Positions 1-10,603 of a stretch of DNA of 64,000 bases are shown here, one piece after another. How positions within the stretch are numbered: the stretch's first letter is position 1; each line of letters starts with the position of its first letter. This DNA comes from Pseudeuparius sepicola (taxonomy: Eukaryota > Arthropoda > Insecta > Coleoptera > Anthribidae). The stretch covers positions 49,847,223 to 49,911,222 of the forward strand of contig OY987303.1 in assembly GCA_963920635.1 (NCBI GenBank). The letters run 5' to 3'. Under the pieces are notes generated by a model that had not been told where the DNA came from, searched no databases, and was given only the letters and a program-made list of their open reading frames with translations. The position numbers were made by a program, and so were the translations under genes.

Positions 1-1453
1 AGCTTAATATTCTGGAATATAGATGCCGCTGATGGCCAACAATGTGTTTCCATTGTATTTTGTCTCCGAAAATCATATGGTGAGGCATACAACTGTCAAA
101 CATGACAGCCATGAGCAGTCTTTATTAATACGTCAGTCAATACTTATATTGTTTTAAAACTGCATAAACCTGAGAAATAACCATAGTTCTAGTGACTTCT
201 ATCAGATAAATCACTAAAATCACTTTGAAAAAATTCTACTATTGTTTATGGATACTCTAGTTAGCCAATGACATAAGGAAATGACAGAATCCAGTAGACA
301 GATCTTGAAAAAACAAAGTTGTCCAGCTATTTTTTGGTAGATTTCTTCTTTTGTTAATGTAATATGATGTTCAAAAATGCGTTTAGTGGTCAAGGTTAGT
401 TTATAGGAAGGTTAGGACATTCCCCCACTCTTAAACAAAACCAAAGGCAGTCCCTTTGAATCGGCAACCTCGCGCGACGGTGCCACTCTCACCAGCTGGC
501 CTTCAGCATGATGCCAATGGCATATCAAAGATACAACACGGGTATTGAAAACCGAAAACAAAGTAAAAACACAAACATAAAACAAAAATGCGATACACCA
601 ACGTACTCCACAAAGTTCCATTATTTCATTGCACAAACATTAACATGAAGGAATAACCGAAAACAAACAAAACAACATAAATATACGCCATAAACCAAGT
701 ACATGCCAAAAACGTCTGTGTGCCCCTATGGCTGGAAGCGTTATATATTTAGGGAGTTACTAAATCGCCAATTCACTTGTAAATGCTACCAACCTAAATT
801 CGGCCTTTCGGCCTTTCTCCCTCTTGGCTTCCTCACCCCCTCTTCCCTCCCAAGTCGTCGAATGTCCTAACCTTCCTATAAACTAACCTTGTTTAGTAGT
901 AATTAAAACTAAACAAAAAAGGTGCAAAAGCACCAAAATGCACTACCCATTACTACTGTTTAGAGGAACTATTCAAAAAATGCCAAGCAACTTGTCTACC
1001 CACAGACTAAAACTGCGAATCCATGATGAGATATTTCCGTAAGATTGTACGGGTATCAATTTTTTTGTGTAGCAGGCCGATTCTGGCTGGGCTGTTGTAC
1101 ACCAAGGTATGTGGGAGCACTAGTCGAACACTCTGGGCAGGAACAGCCAAATGTTATGTGGTCCACAGTGAGAAACGGAGAGATTTGCTCCGCTCTATCT
1201 TTGAGTCCGCACTGGTGGACGGCACGGCGCCAACTGCCGATTGCAGCCGGTCCCACTTCACATTTTTCTTTTTGGGAGGCCTCCCTCATTATGTGGTTAA
1301 AATTGTTTACATCATGACTGAATCACCCTAGCTCCGAAGACAAACTGAAATGTTAGTTAGCATGAGGAAATAGTCTTTGTTTTCTTTATGTCCTAAAAAA
1401 GCCAATAATTTAGCATTGTATTAACAAGTACATATTTACTTTTTTTTCTGTAG
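1..1453. other. Intron sequence upstream of the V-ATPase A exon
   Basis: No exon of V-ATPase subunit A or any other gene was recognised here. The preceding part of the protein must be encoded left of the window, since the first visible exon starts in the middle of the catalytic subunit. The stretch contains an inverted-repeat element (392-890) and otherwise unassigned sequence. Open frames around 1023-1331 overlap on both strands and match nothing known to me. Confidence 0.6.
392..890. mobile_element. 499-base terminal-inverted-repeat element
   Basis: The left end reads AAGGTTAGTTTATAGGAAGG and the right end is its reverse complement, with about 31 bases of near-perfect inverted repeat. It is flanked by a 10-base direct repeat (GTTTAGTGGT at 381-390, GTTTAGTAGT at 891-900) with one mismatch, which looks like a target-site duplication. 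No transposase is encoded. A 53-base palindrome with the same ends lies at 29950-30002. The 8-10 base duplication would suit a hAT- or Mutator-like parent; this is inference. Confidence 0.6.
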
Positions 1454-4215
1454 GTGTTCTGGGGGTTGGACAAGAAACTCGCCCAACGTAAGCACTTCCC
1501 GTCTATCAACTGGCTGATTTCCTACTCGAAATACACCAGGGCGCTGGACGACTTCTATGACAAAAACTTCAACGAGTTCGTTTCATTGAGGACCAAAGTA
1601 AAGGAGATCCTACAGGTGCGTTCCTTTTCTAAGGTAGCCGTTAGCCGTGATAGTATAGATGGCGCCATTGTACCTTGCTATCAATGGACTGCCAAATGTG
1701 ACAGCTGCTGTTCCTTTATGTATTATTTTACTCAATTCAAACAGGGTAGATTGGCAACTTAGCCAGTCTAAATTTTATGTCGCCAACCCCTTTCCAGGTG
1801 AGAAATTTTGTACAAGTTTATCTTACAATGATAAGGGTTAATTATGTATAATATGTTTTTTTTTGGGCTAGTGACGATGTACATTTTCATACTTTCGATG
1901 GGCTTGTTTGGAAAAATCTGTCAAAATCTCGATTTTTCCTTACAAGACCTTAGCCACCTACAACATTCAAGCCTTTGGTTTTCCGAAGACATGTTCTATT
2001 AATTAATCATTTAGTGAACACGGCTTGCGTGAAAATATGGCCAACAGACACCTTTTATTTCTATTAAGGAAAATAAAATTTCCATATTATGTTAACTCCA
2101 GGGGATAAATTTCCCTTCATTCTGCGATGTACTTTTCAACCCTCTTCGAGGCTTGTATGCAAAAATGGGGCACCTAAATCTGTCACTATCTGACAGTCTA
2201 TATGACTAAAATACAACTCAATCTGAAAATATCAACCTTCCGAAAACTCTTGCACTTTTTTGATGCCAGCTGAACCAGCTGACGCTAAAAAAAATAAAAA
2301 AATGGAGCGTTTAGACTTTGATTAGTTATGTGCGTCAGGCATTTATCAAAGCAAACCTGTCTATATGTTCTGACATCATTGTTTGACACATTTTTGATAT
2401 TTTTGACAAATATTACAAAACAACACTAGACAACCACAAGCCATCTTTAAATATCGTCGAGATGTTTGTTAATTGTGGTACAATGTGATATTGAATAATA
2501 ACGTCATGCAATAATTCACAAGACCTTCGTGTATGTTACTGCCCAAAACATTTTTAAAAGTTGTAACTCGGTAAAGGCATTTAAATGAATAATGACAAAG
2601 AAATGTTCCATTACTTTAGCGCAAAGAACTCGTGGTTAACGCACTGATATACAGGGTGAGTCATAAGTAATGGCACATAGTGCACATTGAGCCAAAATAT
2701 TACGATTGAGGCTAATATGCCTTATAGAAATGTTTGTTTAAGAGATACAGTTGAAGTTCTTTTTTTAAATATAATTATGGCTACATCTCTCAAACTAATC
2801 AAGCTGCTGAACTGAAATTTGGCACTGCTGTGTTTTTGGGGATGGAGAATAAATTGAAAATGTCAATTTCGCTGTATCTCACAGAGGGCACCACTTGCGC
2901 TGTTTTTGGGTCGTGTTTTTACTCCTAACTTTTTGAGGTTATCTTTTTGGCCCTGCAGGTCCGTCATTTTAGCTCATCTTTTCATTCTGCAACAAAAAGG
3001 TACTCGTTTCATAACGTCCAAATCAACCGTTTGCGTTTAAATTGCCAAAATGTGCCCCAAAACACCTGTTGACTTCAATATTTGAAAAGTAAAATTTTCA
3101 CCTACTACTTTCAAATGTTACAGATAAACTATACATTGAAAATGAAGAAAAAAATGCTAAATAAACATTGGTCGAAACACATTTTTGTTTTCTTGAAATA
3201 GGGTGTCAAAATTTTGTAGTTTCAATCTGTTCCATTTTGAAAGTGAAAATTTTTCAGGACATTGTTCATATCGCTTTAAATGGTACAGTCGTTGTGCAAT
3301 ATTTGAAAGCAGTAGGTAAATATTTTATTTTTCGAATCTTGAAGTCAACAGGTGTTTTGGGACAAGTTTTGGCAATTTCAACGCAAACGGTTGATTTGAT
3401 CGTTATGAAACAAGAGTACCTTTTTGTTGCAGAATGAAAAGATGCACTAAAATGATGGACCTGCAGGACCAAAAAGGTAACCTCAAAAAAGTTAAGAGTA
3501 AAAGCACTATCCAAAAACAGACCAAGTGGCGCCCTCTGTAAGATACGTAGAAATTGCTTATTCTCCATCCCCAAAAACATAGCAGTAGCAGCTTGATTAT
3601 TTCGGGGGATGTGGCTATAATTCAATTTCAAAAAATTAACTTCAACGCCCTGTATCTCTTAAACAAACAACATTTCTATATGGCATATTAGCCTCAATCG
3701 TAATATTTTGGCCCAAAATAGATGCGGTTGCACTATGTGCCATTACTAATGACTCACCCTGTATATCCCGCACAGGTACTTTATTAGCATTAACAGAAAC
3801 GTCGATCTCTCAGGAAGAAGAGGACCTGTCCGAAATCGTGCAGCTGGTCGGCAAGGCGTCCCTGGCCGAGGCCGACAAGATCACCCTGGAAATCGCCAAG
3901 CTGCTCAAGGAGGACTTCCTCCAGCAGAACTCGTACTCCAGCTACGATCGCTTCTGCCCGTTCTACAAGACGGTCGGCATGCTGCGCAACATGATCGGCC
4001 TGTACGACATGTCGCGTCACGCCGTCGAGACGACCGCCCAGTCGGAGAACAAGATCACGTGGACCGTGATCAGGGACTCGATGAGCAACATCCTGTACCA
4101 GCTGAGCAGCATGAAGTTCAAGGATCCCGTCAAGGACGGCGAGGCGAAGATAAAGGCAGAGTTCGACCAGCTCTACGAGGACATCCAGCAGGCGTTCAGG
4201 AATTTGGAGGATTAG
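1454..4215 (+). CDS. ATP6V1A (Vha68 type): V-type proton ATPase catalytic subunit A, C-terminal two coding exons (5' partial)
   Basis: Exons are 1454-1615 (54 codons, phase 0, acceptor TAG at 1451, donor GTGCG) and 3814-4215 (133 codons plus TAG, acceptor CTCTCAG). Joined, they give the highly conserved C-terminal 187 residues of the A subunit: [20 protein letters not shown], then [10 protein letters not shown] joined to [40 protein letters not shown], and the terminus FRNLED. Family A subunits are about 615 residues, so roughly the first 430 are encoded left of the window. The protein hydrolyses ATP in the cytosolic V1 head and drives proton pumping into endosomes, lysosomes and across epithelial apical membranes. 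The second exon is strongly GC-rich against AT-rich flanks. The 2.2 kb intron between the exons carries a palindromic element (2652-3761). Identity is near certain; the symbol follows fly and human naming. Confidence 0.97.
2652..3761. mobile_element. 1.1 kb foldback element with TA duplication, inside the V-ATPase A intron
   Basis: The ends read CAGGGTGAGTCATAAGTAAT and the reverse complement of a near-identical sequence, flanked by TA on both sides. The two arms (about 2652-3160 and 3200-3761) are inverted copies over nearly their whole length, so the element is a giant hairpin. Each arm holds the internal module also found at 21406-21510, 27385-27500 and 41823-41940. An open frame on the minus strand (3631-3266, 121 codons) lies inside. 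TA duplications and short ends suggest mobilisation by a Tc1/mariner-type transposase; no transposase is encoded. Confidence 0.8.
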
Positions 4216-4720
4216 ATGCGCGCACGAAAAGTTAGTTTAGGCATTTTCGGGTCGAGACACCTGTTTTCTAAGCGTAGGACTTTCGTATCCTCACTCGTGT
4301 ACATTGTCATAAGGAAAAAAGTTAAAAAATGTGAATTTTTTTAAATTGTATTATATTACGGCTTTTGAAGTTGTTTTCTTTTTTTTTCTTGTGAGGATAG
4401 GGAATATAAAACTTCGGTTTGTTGTACAGCCCTTCATTCCATTTTTATAGTAAGGTTTATTTTGTTATTATTTGCGGTGCTTATGAAATTTTATTCCAGT
4501 ATTATAAAAAAAAAACTGTTGCCTTTTTGCCCGACCTTCATTGTATATTTTTAATTCCCGTGTAATCCTAACCTATAGATGTACAGTTTATCGTGGATGT
4601 TGTATCTAAATACTATTGTAGTTAGATATTATAAATAGTTAAGTTGAGAAAATGAAAAAATGTAGTGTACAATGTTCTATTTTGAACAAAAAAATAAAAC
4701 AGTTATTGTTAGTCGATGTG
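4216..4720 (+). other. 3' untranslated region of V-ATPase A
   Basis: The AT-rich stretch after the TAG stop has an AATAAA poly(A) signal at 4693-4698, followed by GT-rich sequence, and a second AATAAA around 4748. No other gene is visible. Confidence 0.65.
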
Positions 4721-6545
4721 TTTCTTGTTTTCAAAATAGTCGACAAAAATAAACACTCTTGCATTTAGAATATATTTTTATTTTGGGAGTCTTTTTTTTG
4801 GTATAAGTTTGTAATTTGAGGTAAAAAATCAGTCAACATTACCACATCACTAATTAATAAAAATAAATACCTTAACATAAAAAAGAATCCAAATAATGTG
4901 TGAGACACAATGTAAACAATAAATATACAATATGACAAACTTTTAAAGCTAAAAACTTAAGATCTGTTCACTGGACGTCTAAAATCAAATGGAATATAAT
5001 AAGGCGATGCATTTGTCAAATAAACTATGATTGGGACTCTATATTTATCTTTGTCCCTAGATTAATAAGAAATTTCACATTATGAAAATTGTAGAGTACA
5101 GGGTTCGACCCTAAGAAGTCACTTGCGATTTTAGACTGGTGCCAATAGATTTTTGGAAAAATAAAATTAGGACCAGTCGAAATGGTAAAATGGGGGTGCG
5201 GTTTAGGGGTTGAAATTGTTTTTTTTTTGCGATTTTTGGCTAAATGTGCCCTAGCAGAAAATGTCCTACACAAAAGTTATAGATAAAAAAAATTCTAAAA
5301 CTTTCGTATAAGGCATTTTTCAACATAATCTCAAATTTTATGAGATGGCAGAAAACCGTTTTTTCGGTTTTTATTTTTTCTTGGGTATTAACAACTCAAA
5401 TTACTAGAAATTTTGTGAAAGTATATTTAACTTCTTTGCATTGTATAAGCCTGATTTTACTGGAATCTGGTAAACAAGTAGTTTCCGAGATATTCACATT
5501 TTTGGAAAAAAAAAATTGATTGGTGTTTTTTTCGTTTTAAATATTGTGTCTGGGCTCATTTAACCGTTGAAATGTCTACTTGTCTATATGTTGATGGCTT
5601 AACATTTTCGGAATAATTAATAGAGAACGACACATAAAAACAATCAGACTTCTCCCAGAAAAAAGCTTAACCTCTCAAAATCACCTTTAAAAATCCGAAA
5701 AAGTGTTAAGATATCTTAATCAGACCTTCCTCTTCACACTCTCCAAAGGTAGTTTTCAGGGGCCACTGTATGTACTTCCCGAATTTATATTTGACCATTA
5801 ACATATATAGGTACCATTTTAAAGTACCATTTCAATGTTTTTTTTTTTTCGAAAAATGTGAATATCTGGAAAACTACTTGTTTCCCAGATTCCAGTAAAA
5901 TCAAGCTTATACAATGCAAAAAAGGTATACTTTCACAAAATTACTTGCAAATTAAGTATGAAAAAAAATCGAATGCCGCAAAAAAAAAAATTGGACAAAA
6001 AAACTGATTTTTCATTAAAAAGAAGCAAAATTGTGGATGCAGGTGCACTTGTCCAAGGCTGAACGAATTTTTTGCTTCAAAATCATAGTAGGCAGGTGTC
6101 AATCTCACAATTTTATTAAATAAACCTGATTGATAAAAAAATTGATTCTCTATGTGACACCATATACTTTTTGTTTTTTTTTTCAATTTCATAAAACATC
6201 GTAGGGCACTTTTTTATGCGTAATTCACTGAAGTAGATGGCATGTTTCTAAAAATGTTTTTGTTTTTGAGTGCTTTAAGGATGTTTTTATCAATATTAAA
6301 AAAAAATACAAATAAAAAAATTAGGGAACTTTAAAGAAAATGCAACATTCTGATAAACACCCCATATAACCTAAACTATGTAATCATGTTATCGAGATGC
6401 GCTTTGCAGCATTCAACTTTTCTCGAAAATCAAGCTCTATACACTTTGGCTACTTTTTGTTCTCTTCGGGAAATAGGAGAAACTCCCAAAAGTGTCCAAT
6501 ATGGGACACCCTGTACAATATAAAATAAACCAAAATAATGTTCTG
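4721..6545. repeat. Intergenic repeat with a 560-base inverted-repeat core
   Basis: The arms 5397-5515 and 5842-5953 are inverted copies (for example TTGTGAAAGTATA against TATACTTTCACAA, and GAATCTGG against CCAGATTC). The flanks are AT-rich, low-complexity and without coding signs. The stretch ends with an ACACCCTGTA-like terminus near 6507, typical of the short TA-duplicating elements elsewhere in the window. Confidence 0.5.
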
Positions 6546-6760
6546 CCTAGACCTGGACCGACACTATATTAAAGACCCCGAGCATGACGTCATATTTCAT
6601 TGTTCTTTGCGGACTGGATGGCGCTACTCAACGAAAAAAATTGCGTCTTATAGGTTATAGGGGGGTAGGTAGGTATTCTGTGGTTATGGGAATGTCAGTT
6701 TCTGATCTTTAGAATGTTCCACATTTTAAATGTCCGGCTTTATTACCATTTACATTTTAT
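6546..6760. repeat. Dispersed repeat, inverted copy at 31700-31920
   Basis: This block matches the reverse complement of 31700-31920, including ACCGACACTATATTAAAGAC and the AGACATTTAAAATGT-like end. The copies are diverged by point changes and small indels. No protein is evident. The class is unknown to me. Confidence 0.55.
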
Positions 6761-6883
6761 TTATGGTAACGAATTCTCTCTGTGGGCAATATTTTGCAGT
6801 TTTGTCATATTAACAGAGTTTTTATAAGCCGAAATGTTTCTGATGAAATTTCCATGCACTAGAAGAAAATCGTATGCACCTTT

Positions 6884-7190
6884 GAATAAAGACTACCAGG
6901 AAGGAGTCAAAGCTCTATGGGCATTATAAAATACGTGAGATGGAAATGGCCCTATGTAGGAGCCTAGTTTTGACAAAATATTTTGATATCTGACATGATG
7001 ATAGGTGTCAGTGGTATTTAGAAAATTTTTTAGAGTTATTATGCTTAGCTGAGCGGCTTGGGGCCCTTCCCTGATCGCCAAAACTAAATGTTTGAGGATA
7101 ATAATCCATCGGTAAGTAATTTTGTAATTAAAATTAACTTTTGAGGTCATGCACCAAAGGGGCATAGGCGTTTGTGTAAGTACAGGCGCG
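6884..7190. repeat. Truncated copy of the 59988-60501 element
   Basis: The left end reads TGAATAAAGACTACCAGGAA, and the block continues as the reverse complement of 60501-60236. Shared stretches include the terminal AAAGCTCTA region, CACGTATTTTATAAT and the AGGCGTTTGTGTA end. The other terminus is missing, so this copy is incomplete. A short third copy of the same terminus lies near 30209-30235. Confidence 0.6.
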
Positions 7191-7406
7191 GACTCATAAA
7201 TGTTTCCACTAGGCATGAGAACTGAGCAAGAAATCAAGAATTTCGGGTAAGTGCGTCAACGTTGCGCCAATTATACGGCCGTCACTTACGCCTCTGAGGT
7301 TATGGCTGGCTTTCAAACCGCGAGAGAGGGGAGGGATAATTGCAAAGTTGTCAGTTGAACTCCTTTGCGACCACACGTATTGGAACGATTTCAAGGGCCG
7401 CGCCTG

Positions 7407-7624
7407 TATAGTCCACCTTACGAGAGAATACGAGCCTCAAGAATGCAATTAAAAAATTTCTAATGTTGGCCTTACTTCGAAATATAATTCTCCTTAGGAA
7501 ATATAATAAACCAAAGCCATTACGCTAGTGCACAAGAATTGTACAGGTTTTTTGCGATCCGGCAACCCCTAGCAAGCCCAGTAAAGATTCTTGAGGCTCG
7601 TATTCTCTCGTAAGGTGGACTATA
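7407..7624. repeat. Perfect 38-base inverted repeat around a 142-base spacer
   Basis: Bases 7407-7444 (TATAGTCCACCTTACGAGAG...) and 7587-7624 are exact reverse complements over 38 bases. The spacer has no long open frame. Flanking target duplications are not clear. The perfect match suggests a recent origin or a small transposon with long termini. Confidence 0.7.
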
Positions 7625-8318
7625 CCTGTGTCTTCATAACTGGAAATTTAAAATTAGAATTGCTATATTATGGCCGCGGTGGCGTCGCTCGTACCGGCGC
7701 TGACTTTTTAGACTGCTTGTTTTTCTGCCTTCGATCGACCTTGGTTCGAACCGATGTCGAGGCAAGGGCATGCACATGTCTTTAAAGAAAAACACCGCTA
7801 TGGCCAAGAGCGCTGGACAAATGTGGGTTCACGGTATTGCTCCTAAATAGCTTTATCCGTGTGATTTACTAATTGTCCTACACTCACTGGGATTACTACG
7901 GTTTTCCGTAGTACTTGAGCGAATGCTATCCTAGTTCTATCGGGAAAAGAGTCGGCCCTAGCCGCAAATGGCAACGAAGACAAAATAATAGTAATTGCCC
8001 CCTCCCCCGCATGAACCAAAAGATACCAAAATAGTCTTGTTGCTTTTTAGACTCCCTTTTCTTACCATGTAAACTTGTGAAATTAAAGGGCAATTATTTT
8101 ATTTTGGATATTATGTGTTGTAACACATTTGCATGTTTTTATTTTATAAAATATTCTGCAACAATGGCGTTTTTAACATTAAACCACCCCTGTGGATTTT
8201 TTAGTCCGATGGGGCCAGTCACCAGTGCTTGAAACAGCACTATGCACAGGTCTGTAATATAATGTTGGTCCAGGTTCTGCTTTGTGGGTACTGTGGGTAG
8301 GAAAGTCACCTATTAACA
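7625..8318. other. Intergenic sequence, no gene recognised
   Basis: A GC-richer patch (7670-7780) gives a 64-codon open frame without homology that I can see, followed by AT-rich sequence. I see no promoter, RNA gene or inverted repeat. Confidence 0.4.
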
Positions 8319-9804
8319 ATACCCAGTGACATAGGCGCCGACTTCTCAAAATTTGGCTGGGTGCCCATGGTATACTATATACAGCGTGTCCCGCTCTGAT
8401 GTCCGGAAGAGGGAAAAGTTTTTTATTCGTGGGTGTACGACAAAAAGTCACTCTTTATAAAATCTCCTGCTTGTTCCAAAACGCCCAAAACTGTAAAAAT
8501 ATTTTTGATTTTTTATACAGGGTGTTCGGTATTTCGAAAAATTTTGGAAAATTTTGTTAGTCACCAAGAGTAAAGGACCGTTGTTTTTGACAATATCGAA
8601 AAAAATTATCAAGGATGTCATTTAGAATCCACAGGGGGTTAGAAATTTGAGGTTTCAGCAATTTATGTTGAATTTTTTTTAACAGAGCGGGCATCTGATT
8701 CAGGCATGTATAATAGAGCAGTTTAAAATCACGGGTGGCTGTGGCTATGATAACCAAATAATGTTTACCATTTTTGCAAATATTCCTCTACACGAAATAC
8801 AAAATGTGTATAGAGAATTTATTAGAAGAGTTGAAATTTGTGCAGAAGTCAAGAGGCAATAAATTTGAGTGAAATTTATTTTTGTAAATTTTAATACCAT
8901 TATTCCTTGTTTAAGTAAATTTTCCATATTGTTAGCAATAAATTGACGTAATAGCATTGAAGAAATTGATTATTGTATAAATTCTGCAAATATAAAATAA
9001 GGCGGCACAAATTACCTGCCCGCCTTGTTAAAAAAATTCAACATAAATTGCTGAAACCTCAAATTTTTAACCCCCTGTGGATTCTAAATGATATCCTTGA
9101 TAATATTTTTCGATATTGTCAAAAACAACGATCCTTTACTCTTGGTAACTAACAAAATTTTCTAAATTGTTCGAAATACTGAACATCCTGTATAAAAAAT
9201 CAACAATATTCAATAATCAACAGTTTTGGGCGTTTTGGAACAAGCAGGAGTTTTTATAAAGAGTGGCTTTTTGTCATATACACACGAATAAAAAACTTTT
9301 CCCTCTTCCGGACATCAGATGAGCGGGACATGCGTAGAACCCCCCAAAATGATATTAATTTTTTTTTAATTTATAAATATAAAATAAAAGTACATAAAAA
9401 CGAACAGTTATCACCCTGCCTGATGATTAAAAAACAAACAAAACGTAAATAGAATGAAATAAAATAAAGGTATTTCTATAAGAAAGGCCTCGTTTTAAAA
9501 TCCAAAGGGAAACAAATGAGAGCGAGATATCAGCTGATTCATCCGGATGATAGTCCGATGAATTTTAAGACGCGGTTTTTAAACAAAAATAAAAACAAAA
9601 CAAAACAAAAAACGACTAGTTACCTAACTTTGTGTAAATAACGCACAAGTGCTTAGTCTTATGGACGATTTTATGGGGAACATTTGACACATTTTCGAAT
9701 TGTTTGGTTGTCACCTTTGCTTGAGCTTCCAACAACTGGTCAAACTTTTGGCCGGGTGCTCGAGCCCCGGAGCACCCGCGGAGTCGGCGCCTATGCCCAG
9801 TGAA
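8319..9804. mobile_element. 1.5 kb inverted-repeat element with a second element nested inside
   Basis: The termini are inverted copies around CATAGGCGCCGACT (8328 onward, and AGTCGGCGCCTATG near 9780), with GGGTGC next to them. A second hairpin element (8382-9334) sits inside. The right terminus carries an extra small palindrome, GGGTGCTCGAGCCCCGGAGC. No transposase frame is present. I cannot assign the superfamily. Confidence 0.55.
8382..9334. mobile_element. 953-base foldback element, TA-flanked, nested
   Basis: The left end is CAGCGTGTCCCGCTCTGATG and the right end is its imperfect reverse complement, with TA on both sides. The arms are alignable inverted copies over about 280 bases each (shared AAAACTTTTCCCTCTTCCGG-type sequence, GTTTTGGGCGTTTTGGAAC, TTACTCTTGGT). 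The central part is unique AT-rich DNA. Confidence 0.75.
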
Positions 9805-10603
9805 CTAAGTCGTGGCTGTTAGTGGTAAAATGTTTTTATCACGCAGGCGAGAATGGTTGAAGGATGGAATACGAGGAATACACATATTTATATATATTGG
9901 ACATCCCAAAGGTCATTAATTATTCCTAATTTATCTACCTTCAAAAAATGTAACTGTACGCACACGAAAAGACTATTTTATTTAGTTCTTATTGTACCTA
10001 ATGTAAAAACTTCCAAAACGTATTTTTCCCAAATCATCTAAGAAAATAATCTAGTGCGAACCTGTATTTTATCGATTTACTTTTCGAAGGTCGTGGCAAT
10101 GGGGAAGTAACATGACCTACTGGGGGATCCATTATATGCTTAAAGAAGGAAAGCACGAAAATCTCTACTGCCAAAATCAAAAGTGCCAACAGGGATATAA
10201 AAAACTTTTGCTGGATATTGTTAATAATGTGCGGCGATTGAGAAATTTTTTTATAAAAACAATGAAAATTATCCAAGAACATACCTAGATTTTGCATTTT
10301 GCATTATTTATTTCGTACAACTTCTAGTCAGTTTTTTGTTTAGTTTTTTTTTCTGTCACAGCCCACAAAGCAATACTACTTATATTTTTGTTTTCTCATG
10401 AAGAGCCACAGGAAGTCATCTCTGGGACACTCTGTTACAAAATCAAAAATTAATAAATACGAAAAATTTAACAAGACAACCAACAGACATTTAGGGCTAA
10501 AACTGCCCTAGGGGGGAAATAAAGAGCGTCCTGACCATATTAACAATAATTTCTCGGAGTACCATTTCAGGTAGCTCTCATTAACTAATAATAAACTAAT
10601 AAA
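9805..10603. other. Downstream flank of the HMMR-like gene
   Basis: No gene was recognised in 9805-10300. On the minus strand, a poly(A) signal (AATAAA read from 10312-10303) lies about 300 bases past the HMMR-like stop codon, so 10300-10603 is likely its 3' untranslated region. Confidence 0.45.

Noticed and set aside
3266..3631. 121-codon minus-strand frame as a host gene
   Set aside because: It lies entirely within one arm of a palindromic element and has no domain; kept only as a finding.
5090..5120. GGGTTCGACCC as a tRNA T-arm
   Set aside because: No acceptor stem, D-arm or anticodon arm can be folded around it.
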